Source: Thermothielavioides terrestris NRRL 8126
Taxonomy: Eukaryota > Ascomycota > Sordariomycetes > Sordariales > Chaetomiaceae
DNA length: 64,000 nucleotides
Assembly: GCF_000226115.1 (NCBI RefSeq)
Contig: NC_016458.1
Location: 7,350,001 to 7,414,000, forward strand
Reading direction: 5' to 3'
Under the pieces are notes generated by a model, which was not told the DNA's origin, did no database searches, and saw only the letters and a program-made list of their open reading frames with translations. Shown here piece after piece: positions 1 through 11,349 of this stretch (its first letter is position 1; each line of letters opens with the position of its first letter). A program made the translations under genes and the position numbers.

Positions 1-3000
1 AAGGCATTGCTAGATAAGTATAATATCTTTTATAACTATAGTATTGTCCCTATATTAGAGGATTAGAAGATAAGAATTTCGCTTATCGACGGATAGTAGA
101 ATTAGCTTAAGCCCGTTTAGGTTTACCTACTAAGCGCTAAAGACTAAGCGATTGTCGACGAAGAATACAATAAACTATATATATAAAGAAAGATGGACTT
201 TATAGACTAGCCAACCTCTGTCGCTTACCTAGTCTTCGTAGTCTATTATATAGTTGCTAGAAAAACGAAAGGTAGAGCTATAGTGGACCTCTAGCCTCTA
301 AATACATTGGTAGTACTAGATGTATACCTGTTACCTAACTAAGACAACATTATAAATATAATAATAGGCAATACAATCTTTATAGTATTCGACGCCTCTA
401 GATTTTTCTTCTAGCTTCTAGTCGTAGAAGAACACTATAACTATATAGTAGTCATTAGTCCTAAAGGTTTAGAACGCTTAAATATTGTACTAATAGGATT
501 TAAAAACTTACTAGCTTTTATATAGCGCTTTATAGACCGTTTATTCTATAAGTATAAACACTTTGTCTACGTCTATATCGACGACATTATTATCGTTAGC
601 AAGAATATAGAGGAGTACCTTAAGTACATTGAGACAGTTCTCAATATCTTTGACAAGGTATACGTTTACATTTTAGTAGAAAAATCCTTTATAGCCTATC
701 CATTAGTAAGACTTCTTAGCTATATAGTTAATAGCAAAGGAGTAGCTAAGATAGATATAGGATTACTATATTTTTAAAACTCAAGTTCCTCGATACCTTT
801 AAGACCTTAGAACAATACCTTAGTATAGCTAGATAGCTATATAAAGGCATCCTATAGTATATAGTGAAAGCGTAGCCTCTATAGGACTATAAAACTAAAC
901 TCCTTGCCTAAAGGAGAGTAAGCGGAGACCTTCTAGTCGCTAAGTCGAAGAACGCTAGGAAATTATTTACTTTAAACGCTAAATTCTAGCCTATACTAGT
1001 GGAACTAAAGTCCTTTAAGCTGCTATAGAAACATCTATACGAGTAGTACTTCCTATATCATTATCGTCCTAATAAGCCGCTATTTATTAAGCTCGATATA
1101 AGTAGCAAAGGATATAGAGCAATCGTCTTTCAACTCTATAGCGAATAGGACAATACTAGTATCCCTAGCTAAGACATTCTAAATAGTAAGATCTAGCCTA
1201 TTATATTTTTGTCTTGCCTAACTTCTAATATAGAAAGGAAGTATAAGAGTATAGAAGTAGAAGTCGCTACTATTGTATAGGCAGTTAAGAAGCTTTAAAA
1301 AATAGTATAGTCAAACCAACACTTTGTAAATATCCTAATAGACTACGTAGCGACTAGAGGCATTATAAAGTATATCTCTCTTACTACTATAGACCTTATA
1401 AAGGCCAACCTAAAGCTTACCAACGCTATAAACTAGTTATCCTAGTTTAACCTCAATATCTTCTATATACTAGGAAAGCTCAACGTTGTACTAGACGCCT
1501 TGTTACGTCTACTGACCTTCGAGGAAGACGCCTCTAACGAAACTTAAAACGCTATTAACGAGCTAGAGGACATTTAGTCTACTACCTAGATCGACACTAA
1601 GGAATGCTATACTATAGACACTAGTACCTTCGAGCTAGTTATTAATAACAAGTTTAAAGCTAAGCTAACTATAGTTTACCTCAACGACTACTAGTATAAT
1701 AAGATTATTAGAAGTCTCTACAATATAGAAGAACGAGCTAAGAAGATTGCTAAGTAGAGAGAATACGAAGAGTAAGAAGGAGAGCTATAAAGAAAGTAGC
1801 ACTAAAAGCTATAGCTTAGACTCTATAAACTAAAGGACGGTCTTCTCTACTACGTCGACTACAAAGGAGCGAAGAAGCTTTGTATCCCTAGTAGCTATAT
1901 CAAAGACATTCTTGCCGTTATATATAATAACACTTACTACTTTGGTATAGATAATATAATAGTAAACCTCTTAGTATTCGCGTTTAACTGAAAGCGCTAG
2001 ATAGTATATAAGTATATTTAGCATTGCCCTATATATAAAGAGAACTAGACTTTGAGAGAACTGAAGCTTAGAGACCTTTAGCTAATTCGGATATCGCTAT
2101 AGCCTTTCTATACCATTATTATAGATTTTATTGTTGGTTTACCCATTATACTCTCTAAAGGGACACTATAGTTAATAAAGAAGTATCTAATTCTTAACGC
2201 TATATACACTATTACTTATAAATTTAGTAAAAAGAAGCTTCTTATAACTAGAAATGACAAAATGTTAGTAGAAGAATAGGCTATTATAATCCTTAGAGCA
2301 TTAACGTATATAGATTAGGGACTTCTAGCGTAAATCATTAGCGACTAAGATACTAAGTTCACCTCTGACCTATAGAAAGAAATCTTTTGTATCCTAGGCG
2401 TTAGCCTCCTTTTCTCGATAGCCTATTATCCTTAAATGGACAGTTAGTTAGAAAGGATGAACTAGATAGTAGAAATTGCTATTCGTATAGAAGCTATAGA
2501 AAAACTAGGAATGCTATAGCCTCTACTTCTCTCTATATTATAGTATAACCTTAACAATATGCTCATAGTCACTATTAGAAGATCACTAAACAAGTTGGTA
2601 TATAGCTTTAAACTACGCTCTATCCTAGATATACTTTACTATAAGAAGGGCATCGTTACCTCTACTAAAGCTATTAGTATCCTTAGACAATAGTATTAGA
2701 AGGAAGTAGTGGAATAGATCGATTATATAGGCGCTATTATAAAGATATATTACAACGACAAGTATATACCTACTGAGTTTGAAATAGAAGACACCGTTTA
2801 CCTACGACTATACAATAGATACTATCTCCTAGGAAAGCCTAAACGAAAGTGGTCACTATAGTAGGCAAGACTGTTTAAGATTATCTATAAAATTGATAGG
2901 AATGTCTAGAAGCTTGACTTCCTAGCTAGTTAGAAAGTCTATCCTATAGTTTTAGTTTCCTAGTTATAGAAGCTAGATTAGGGGAAAGACCCCTTTGACT

Positions 3001-3236
3001 ATGACGTAGAACCCCCTAGCCCTATAATCGTTGACGGAGATAAGCACTAGGAAGTCGAGAGAATTGTACAACGGCGTATTACTTGGAGGAACCAAAGACC
3101 CAAAGTCGAGTATCTAGTATAATAAAAAGGATTTACTGCTAAAGACGACTAGTAGATCCTATATATCCAGCTTGTTAATAGTGCTAAGGAACTTGTTAAG
3201 GAGTATAAAAAGGCGTACCCTATCGACTAGGAGAAG
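1..3236 (+). mobile_element. RIP-degraded Ty3/gypsy chromovirus pol (5' end outside window)
   Basis: Read through its many stops, the + strand encodes a Ty3/gypsy polyprotein. The reverse transcriptase lies at about 1-780 and contains the YIDDIIIV active-site box near 577-600. RNase H-like sequence follows at about 960-1,430. The integrase runs from about 1,820 to 2,800, with the core domain around 2,080-2,500 (IDFIVGLP-like start). A C-terminal chromodomain-like stretch sits at about 3,040-3,230, with VERIV and a YLV-x-KGF motif, ending in an ELVKEY helix. Stops are almost all TAG/TAA where the family has Gln or Trp, as expected after RIP C-to-T mutation. There are also frameshifts (for example near 770). 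The element is non-functional, and its upstream part lies outside the window. Confidence 0.85.
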
Positions 3237-3483
3237 TGTTATACGCAACTGTGGCAAGGGCACCTATAACCGCACCGCGGTCAGGGGTGACGAGCGTTCC
3301 TTTAAAAAGGGGAACCTCACCCGGAACCCCTTCGTAGGAAGAGACTGCATTAATATACTTTTGTGATATATACTAGTGTTTAGGAGTGCCGCCTCATTAG
3401 CTGACGAGGCTGAGAGGCATTGATCTTTCTCACCCTCACACGTTTACCGTCAGATAGTCACCGAGGACCATCGGCGTGTAACA
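3237..3483 (+). repeat. LTR copy A (solo LTR, or 3'/5' LTR of a neighbouring element)
   Basis: A 247-bp unit starts TGTTATACGC and ends GCGTGTAACA, a near-perfect inverted pair with the TG...CA termini of LTRs. The 5 bp on each side are identical (AGAAG at 3,232-3,236 and 3,484-3,488), which fits a target-site duplication around a solo LTR. The gypsy chromodomain frame ends directly at its left border after a purine-rich stretch, so it could instead be the 3' LTR of the element at 1-3,236. It is about 80% identical by eye to the copy at 6,573-6,820. Confidence 0.75.
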
Positions 3484-6400
3484 AGAAGGAACACTATAAC
3501 AAAGGCATTACTATCAAGGAATAGAAGGAAGTGAAAAAGATTCCTCGATCCTAGAACCAAATTGTTGTCGAGCTGCTATAGAGGAAGGGTAGCGACTACT
3601 AACAGTTGTACTATTATTGACTTTCTTCTTCCTTCTTTCTTATTTCCCTCTCTTCCTTTTATTTAATTACACTTTCTTTGTTAGAACATATTCGCTTTAG
3701 TATATCTATTACTACTATACTGCCATTAGATATATAAGCGCTATCCTCTATCTTATAAATCCCCTAATTTTCTTCTCTTTACCCCTTATTTAGATATTAC
3801 TAACGCTTTTAGTTATAAAACTACAGTTATTTAGTTCATTAAATACTTTGCTTATTCTAGTTTTCCTATATCTAGATTTGCTATTAGCCTTAATTTATAA
3901 ATAGTTAAAGAAAGCTATCCTATTGCTATAAAGGTATAGGGCTTTAAGCCTCGAGAGTACAATGTTCCATTCTCTAGCTATCGCTAGATAGTAACACTGT
4001 TCGCTAGCTATAGTCGCTATATTATTATTTTTGTTTACTTTTAGAACGGCTTAACGTAAGCTATCGCAGTTCTCTTTCTCTTTATATATCACCCTCACTA
4101 TATCTATCTCCTACAACACTTCTATATTGTAATTTATTACATTCGTTATATAATCAATTGTCGTATATTCTTACTACTAAACTATATACTTTTATACAAG
4201 CTACTATCTATTAGTATATACTTACGCTATATTTATAACTTAGAACAATTCGCTATATGTCCTTATAGTACCTATAATAACGATAAGACCAACTATATAG
4301 TCGACTCCTCTAACTCCCTAACGTCCTTAAGCAGTAAGGCACTTAAAGACAACCGTATTAATAATATAGAAAGAGATATATAACTAGCTTTCATTATATA
4401 TCGAATGCCTCTTCGTAGAAGAAAGACTTTTGCTAAAACCTATACTATTAGTATCTAAAAAAGAGAGAGCGTTTGCCTTACTATAAAGTAAGTAGGAGGT
4501 ACTATAAAGAAAGTCACTAATATAGTCGATATCCCCTTATACACTATAGAAGTATATACGTCTTACTAAGCTACAACTAAGGACGTCGCTACTAAAGCTG
4601 CCTATAACAATAAAATAATAGCCGCTAAGAAAGCTAATATAGCCAAAGCGATCTAGAACAGTTTAGAAACTATATATAAGGAATAGGAGCAAGCTACTAT
4701 CTTAGGCTCTATTGTCATTCTAGACAACGAGCCTAAAGTCACTGAGGACTACAAGGAAACGCTAGACAACGACGTAGTATAAGAGCACCTCAACGCTCTT
4801 TTTACTTATAAGTATATAGAAAGAGAACAACCCCTCTAACATATACCTAGGATCTAGTATCCTACTATCAATAACGTTGCAACCGTCTACGTACAATGTA
4901 AAGAGCTTTAGCAAGCTATATACATCGTATCTAATAACGAAGTAGTCGTAAGCGATAATAACTAGGATGCTTTGGACGACAACAAGGCTAATTACGCAAG
5001 CGACGAAGAGAACGTAGCTATAGAGCTATATTGCATTCTAGAGCTATAAGAGACCTATATGTCCTACGGTTATTCCTATTGCCCTACAAAAGCTATAAAC
5101 AAGTATATTACTACTATAAGTAAGGTACTCGCCTATATATATATAGACTTTTGCTATAACGAAGAATATATAGCTAAGCTCGTAATGTAGTTCGCTAAAT
5201 TCTATTGTATAGTCCTGAAAAAAGATCTTAGTGATAAACTAGTTGGCTTCGTTTACAACTTATATATCTATAGGATTAAAGGCATAGTCAAAAAGGCCCT
5301 TAAGAAGTTCTAGGAGACTAGAATAGTAATTGTAAGCTATATACTAACTGCTATTAAGATCCTCGCCTTACAATATATATCGCCTAAAGGGGAAAGCAAC
5401 CTATCTATCAACGTAATATTAGCAGAGCTTGGCCTAGCACACTACAACAACGCTAAAGCTATAGATATAGCAAATGGTACTAGTTATATAGTTACTATAA
5501 ACAACGCTACTATTAAATCCCTCTAGGCCAATATAAAGACTATATAAGTGCTTATCAAAGACTTGTTGCATTTTATATAGAAGTATTAAGCGTATATCAA
5601 GGAAGTTGAGAACGTCGTTATAGAATCTATAAGATGTATTAGCGCTATAGATGTAAATAGGAACGTCGATTATATAGAGCTAAACACCTTTGTCTTCTAG
5701 GGCAATCTAGATAAAATGCACTATCATTGGATTAAGAAGATTAGCGATATATAGCAAGCCTATAACAAGACTATAATAGAACTCTATTATATAGATAACG
5801 AGCTCTGTAAAGACATCAATACAATTATATATATAACTAGCGATATATAAGATATTATCTATATAAGTTTATCGAAGTATATATAAGACCTTAAACGCTA
5901 TATAACAATCCTCGAGGCCTATATAGTCATACTAGGCACAACTTCTAGTATAGTAGAAAATATAAAGCAGACTACTACGATTATCCAATCTATTAAACGC
6001 TAAGAACTAGAACCTAAAGGTAGCTAAACTATAACTATAATAATAGTGCATTTTATTAAGACTATATAGCTACCTATATAAAAAACGCCTACTAAAGTAC
6101 ACGTCGTTAAAACTATGTTGATAGTCGCTCTAACAACGTTAGCTAAGACGTTATAGATTTAGTGTAATGAAAGCACCTACTTTACTTTAGGAGCTAAACC
6201 GACTAGAGCCACTATTACTAAGCGCTAGTGTAAGGTCACTAGCGACGATAAAGAGTAGGAGACGCCAACGCGCCCTACTAAGAGGACTAGAAAGGCGCTA
6301 ATATCCACTAAGTATAAAATAGCTATAAAAACGTCTAGGCCTAGCAAAGACAACCTATATACTAGCGATAGTATAGTCGATCTCAACAAGTAGAACAAAT

Positions 6401-6572
6401 AAATAAATATATTGTAATAAAGGACTTAGCTATAGGCTAGGATAACGAATATAGGAATCCTATATAGGGTATAATATAGACTAGTTTCTTTCCTTCTATA
6501 CTTTCCTTCACCCTATATTAAGTTCTATAATAATAGCGAGGACGCTATATTTTCTTCTTATTCCTAGGCACT
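3484..6572 (+). mobile_element. Decayed RIP-affected sequence between two LTRs, with an unidentified reading frame
   Basis: This 3.1-kb stretch lies between two LTR copies in the same orientation. From about 4,440 to 6,410 the + strand reads as a coherent, mostly single-frame protein interrupted by TAG/TAA codons. It is rich in Lys, Ile, Asn, Asp and Glu, partly coiled-coil-like, and ends in a Lys/Arg/Thr-rich tail. I recognise no domain. It could be the internal region of a non-autonomous LTR element or a gag-like gene. No convincing primer-binding site follows LTR A and no polypurine tract precedes LTR B. The part at 3,600-4,300 is pyrimidine-rich and shows no gene. Confidence 0.4.
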
Positions 6573-6820
6573 TGTTATATACAACTGTGACAAGGGCACC
6601 TATAACTGTACTACGGTTAGAGGTGACGAGTGTTCTCTTAAAAGAGGGACCTTGCCTATAACCCCTTTGTAGAGAACGAGACTGCATTAATATACTTTTG
6701 TAACATATACTAGTGTTTAGGAGTGCCGCCTTATTAGCTGACGAGGCTAAGAGGCATTGATCTCTTTTACTATTATACGTTTACCGTCAAATAGTCACCG
6801 AGGACCATTGGCGTATAACA
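6573..6820 (+). repeat. LTR copy B
   Basis: A 248-bp unit starts TGTTATATAC and ends GCGTATAACA. It aligns along its whole length with LTR copy A at 3,237-3,483. Differences are mainly C/T and G/A, as expected from RIP. Flanking pentamers (GCACT and AATTT) do not match, so no target-site duplication is visible. It may be the 3' LTR of the sequence between the two copies, or a separate, eroded insertion. Confidence 0.7.
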
Positions 6821-6849
6821 AATTTAGTGAAGACTTTGGTAGCTATAAA

Positions 6850-7340
6850 CTAATATCTCTCTTAGATCTCTTCTCTAGTTATAACTAGGTCAATCTTGGT
6901 AAGCGGAGCTACAATTTAACGACCTTTTCGACGCCAATTAGTCTCTTCTATATATATACATTGCTAATAGGGGGTATAAATTCCATTGCCCAATTCTAGC
7001 GGGCTATAACAACGATCTTTAGGAACCTTATCCCAGATATCTATCGAGTCTATCTAGACAATATTACAGTAAAAGGTCCTCGATCTGATTATAATAGCTA
7101 TCTAGACAGAGGGGGACGTTGCAAATTTGTTGTCAAGCATCTTAAAAACATCGATACAGTGTTGCTAAACGCGGAGCTAGTAGGTACGACTATCGCTATA
7201 GTAAAGTCGAAGTGGGCGTAGCTAAAAGCGGTCTTACTTAGTTATCTTTGTATACCTAACGGGCGCCTTCCCAAGGAAGCAAAGGTGATTAAGATAAAGG
7301 AAGTAGAAGACCCGACCACTAAGAACCTGATCTGCCTAGA
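6850..7340 (+). mobile_element. Fragment of a different Ty3/gypsy reverse transcriptase, RIP-degraded
   Basis: The + strand reads LFSSYNQVNLG, then LTTFSTPI, GGINSIAQF and YLDNITVKGP. These are RT palm motifs of a gypsy subgroup in which the box is usually Y/F-(L/V)-DD-I-x-VKGP; the second Asp of the DD pair is Asn here. A thumb-like stretch follows (VKHLKNIDTVLL, then PNGRLPKEAKVIKI). The sequence differs from the RTs at 1-780 and 11,990-12,600, so this is a third element. It starts about 20-30 bp after LTR B and has no recognisable RNase H or integrase after it. Confidence 0.65.
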
Positions 7341-8199
7341 GAGACGAGGGCACTAGAATAAGGTGGCGAGAAGGTTAGAGGAAGGAAATGGTTCTAGGAT
7401 AGCAAGGAGGAGAGGAAGGCCTTAAGAATTCAAGAGGCGAACGCTCTTTTCTAGCCTATCTCTAGCCAATTAGCGGCTGCTATAGGCCTTATCTATTTTC
7501 TTTCGCCTAGATTAGGAAAGAGCTAAACAGCCCTCCTACCTTTAAAGGCTTGCTTACCCCTTTTCTCGATCCTCCTACCTACACTCTTATAGTCAACCAT
7601 TGCTTTCGCCTCGCCTACTACACCTTAGATTTTCTTATAATCGCTTTAACCAATCTAGATCTTTCTACCTAAAGAGCGACTTTTCTATTAAGCTAAATTT
7701 TTATACACTATTGCAAACATCGCTATAGGTTGTTATAGGATTCCTAATTTCGTAGAGCCTATATAATCTTAGGCTAATATAACCGTTGCCCTAGGATAGA
7801 AGCAGCTGCTTAGAGAACTTAAGTTTCATATACCACTAGGTTCGTAGAGGCTTGCCAAAGATAGCAATTAAGTAAGGCATTATACCTCCCTTATAGGGCA
7901 AAAGCTAGACTTAAAGATACTAAGTTACCTTAGGGAGACTAGTCCTAAGCTTTTTCTATTTCTATTAAGCCTAAAGAAGTATCTATAAGATATAATTAAC
8001 TAGCAGCCTAACTGGATTCAGAGCCCTCAGCTTAGCGTAAACCCTAAGACTATAAGCTACCTGTTCCTAGGCTAGCTAGAGGGAAAGTATATAATAGATC
8101 GGTTTTTTAAAATCAGTTTTATAGATATAGGTATTTCGCTCTTCGATATAGAAGATATACTACTTACTAAGGAATAGCTAGAGGGCTAGATGATCCTAG
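7341..8199. other. AT-rich decayed sequence, nothing identified
   Basis: Dense TAG/TAA in all frames and TA-rich composition continue here. A mildly less mutated stretch lies at about 7,330-7,640. I see no domain, tRNA or repeat border. Confidence 0.5.
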
Positions 8200-8640
8200 A
8201 CGTTATATAGTTTTTCTTTCGTCTTTATAAGGACTATCTCTAGTTTTACCTATAGCTCGTCTTAGATACTAGTCCTATACCAAAGGAGTTCTACTAGTCT
8301 AACTAAAAGGTCATTGCTAACTATTGTCGTTTCTAGGTCTTCCTTTACTTTGTCGACGGAAGGTATTAGGCTATTATAATCTTCGACTAAGTTATAGGCT
8401 AGCTTTACTACTTCGACTCTATACTTAAGAGTATAGAGATATATACTAATATCTTATTAAAGGTCTAGATCACCTTCTAGTCTATCTATAGGTTCCTTTA
8501 GTCGTAGCTATATAAGGAGGTAATTATCTGCTATCCTTAGCAAAGTATAGGTTAGGAGTATAGATCATTTGCCCTAGAGTTTATATAGGCTTTTCTTTAA
8601 AACCTCTAGCCCTACCTTCTAGATAGACTAATATAATTTA
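8200..8640 (+). pseudogene. Possible Ulp1/SENP-like C48 cysteine protease remnant
   Basis: Read through RIP stops, the + strand gives a stretch resembling the C48 core: a VDGRYQAIIIFD-like segment where the family has the HW-x-hydrophobic strand, then LYYFDSI (family Y-x-DSL), and ICYPQQSIGQEYRSFALEFI where the family has Q-x-x-G-x-DCG-x-F-x-CEF. The catalytic His and Cys positions are not preserved. Ulp1-type domains occur in several eukaryotic DNA transposons, which fits the setting, but this is pattern matching by eye only. Related coding-like sequence may continue to about 9,600 without a recognised domain. Confidence 0.3.
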
Positions 8641-10210
8641 AGATGCCCTAGCTCCGACTATATTAGGGAGATAATAAGAAGGTTGTATAGTAGTATATAT
8701 TACACTTATAGTTAGGAGCTTATAGGAATGCTCTTAGTACCTTTAAGGATTACCTACTCTATACCAAAGGAATCCTTTTGCTATAGTAGAACAAAGGTAA
8801 GATGTATAAGCTCCCTCTAGACCTATTGTCTCCAACCTAAGAACCTATATAGCCTATACTCTCAGAGTACAACGAAGACAAGGTGATCAAAGTCCTCTAA
8901 GGCAACGACGTGTTTATACCTAATAAGCTAGACATTTCTAGGCTCGATAACCTACCTATATATATCCGCGACCACTTTAGTAACGTAGAACTTAGGATTT
9001 CAGCTATATACTCAGTGGCATTTAAGTAAGCCTAGATCCTTAACTAGAGCGAGAAGGGACTAATCGCTACTATATAGCTAATCCTTATACCCTAATCAAA
9101 GTAAGAGGTAGTATACCAAGCGTACTACTATAAGATTATAGAGCTTCCACTAAACAGACAGCTAAGTAGTAGGCCATCTTTGTAAGACCCTATAGCTAAC
9201 CTTAGACAATAGTTATAGACTATGTTTTTAGTACCTAGAGCTATTCTACTACTCTAGCTAAAGGATTAGAATACTACTTTAGGACTATCGGCTATACTAG
9301 TAGAGAATCTTAACAATATATCGACCTAGGCGAACGTTAAGGTTAAGATTATAGAGATTACTACGATATAGGCGACTACAACCTAAAGACTCGTCGACAC
9401 CCCTATAGACAAGTTTAACCAGAAGCACCTCCTTAGTAGTACGTAGGTCAAAAAGCTTATAGCCCTAGTATAGGCGGCACTCCGGATAATAGTACTCGAT
9501 CCCTATCTCTAGGAGGAGGAAACGCCTGTCTATATGCTTATAAGGAGGCTAAACTACCTTAAGATGCCTCACTCGCTAATATCGAAGCATTTATAGGCTT
9601 AGGGTTCGCCTACGTCATTTAGCTATACATTACCCTCAGTATAACACTGTAGTAAGCGCCCTTGCAAAGAGCCTACTAAGCCTAAGCAGCTACTTCGCCT
9701 ACTACTATACGACCTATACTGTTGAGATTAGGTTATTCCAGAAGCTTTGCGGCACTATAGCTTAGAATCGGGCAGGAGAACTTAGAAGAGCTTACAGGGC
9801 CTAATAGGCCTGTAGCCTTCTATAGTGGCAGTGCGGCATGGGCTAGATAAAGGACTAATATAGGCTTGCGTTACATTGAACAGTTGTTTATATTCCACTA
9901 CTGAGCGGGTATCTCCTCTCCTACTCATATACCCACCGGCCTAGATACAGTGTTCTACACGAGCCAGCGGGCTGTGGGGCGGATTTCCCACACCCGCAAA
10001 ACTCATTTAGCTAGGTTTTCCTAAAAATCGGCTCGCGAGCTCGCGAACTGGCTCTAACCAATCACCGATCCCACTGCCTCTACAGCCCTACCTACTTTAA
10101 CCCCAAATTTGAAAGCCTTACCAACCCTAACCCTAAATAGTATATATATAGATATATAGTCCTTTGACTAAGCTATTGATATATATAACCTAGTCCCATT
10201 TTAGTAAAGG
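8641..10210. other. Decayed sequence with a less RIP-mutated patch and a telomere-like motif
   Basis: Sequence up to about 9,620 is TA-rich and decayed, with coding-like + strand stretches. About 9,700-10,130 is visibly less mutated and retains many CpG and CpA sites. At 10,124-10,136 it carries ACCCTAACCCTAA, two units of the common fungal telomere repeat complement. Two units are too few to claim a former telomere. No gene is recognised. Confidence 0.4.
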
Positions 10211-10219
10211 TTTAGTTTA

Positions 10220-10400
10220 GATATAGCCGTTCAAACATAGTAGGTATAAAGTAGGTAGGAGGTATAGGGTAGGTCGCGTAGGAGAGGTACAAGGTAGGTC
10301 GGTTGGGAGACAGTGCAGGGTAGGTCCCTCGGGAGACAACCACCACTGCGCCGGAGGTGCAGGGTAGGTGGCTCAGGGTAACCACCTTACCACAACCACC
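10220..10400. repeat. Short degenerate G-rich repeat tract
   Basis: Variants of a GGTAGGT core with (A/G)GGAG spacers recur at roughly 20-35 bp intervals, for example around 10,240, 10,260, 10,290, 10,315 and 10,365. The array is irregular and stands out from the AT-rich surroundings by its G content. A short minus-strand open frame here is a by-product of the repeat. Confidence 0.4.
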
Positions 10401-11349
10401 ACTATAGCAGTTCTCCAACTCTATTTACATAGCCTACTGCTATAGTAGGTTTAACATATACAACTGTGCCTTCGCCTATAAATATAAGTATCTAGTATAG
10501 TAGTAAGGATAGGACGTATATATTAAGGAGGTAGAAGAGTATAAAAGATAGTGTAATCAACTACCGTAGCTAGCTAAACCTTTATAAGCCGAGAGAGCTA
10601 TACGTAGAGAGCAGCTTAAGGAGTAGCGACGATAAGAGATGTACGCTAAGGAGCTTTTAAGGTACAAGCTTACCTATAGGAGTATATAGTAAGCTCGAAA
10701 GAGAAGTATAAATTAGAGTAATAGACTACCTAGATATAAGGACCTAGTTTTTCTATTTGTTTCAGTATATTGTATTCGTTGCTAAGGGGATCTAGCCCTC
10801 TAATTATATATATTTATGTAGGCTAAGCCCATCTTCTTCGTTATAAAGTAAAATATCAAGTAGTTGTCAATATATATTCGTAGACACTACGTTGGTGGTT
10901 CTCCTTCTTCTAGAAAGGCTATTGAGCCTCTCCTTTTGTTATCCTACCTCTACCTAGATAATAAGTATTCGAGCTATTGAGCTCTGACTATATTCTCGTT
11001 GTCTTCTGTCTTTTCTGCTGTATCCCACTAGACGTACCTGAGCTATATATCTTCCTCTTAGGAGACATCCTTCTCACTATTTAATACGTACTATCTTTAT
11101 CCGTCTAGAGGGGCACTACATTCCTCTGGGAGCTATCTCGCGCGCCTGGTCCTAGGTGTGGTGGAGTAGGTTAGTGTAGAGGTTTTGCACTATTTCAATA
11201 AAACGAGCTCTAGTTATTCGTAAGACAATAGTAAAAAGAAGGGAAAAGCTTATACCTAGTAGTAAACCCTAGTACTATTAGTGTACTCTTCCTATATAGG
11301 GACTGAGTTATAGAATATTTCTAAGCTACTACTACCCTATATACTAAAA
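10401..11349. other. Decayed sequence, nothing identified
   Basis: Lys/Arg/Glu-rich coding-like codons occur at about 10,500-10,700 on the + strand, interrupted by stops. A short GC-richer patch lies at about 11,100-11,180. No domain or repeat border is recognised. Confidence 0.4.

Noticed and set aside
3172..3366. 64-codon + frame
   Set aside because: It spans the border between the decayed chromovirus and LTR A, so it is not a gene.
10124..10136. Former telomere or chromosome-fusion site
   Set aside because: Only two CCCTAA units and no subtelomeric features; chance is adequate.
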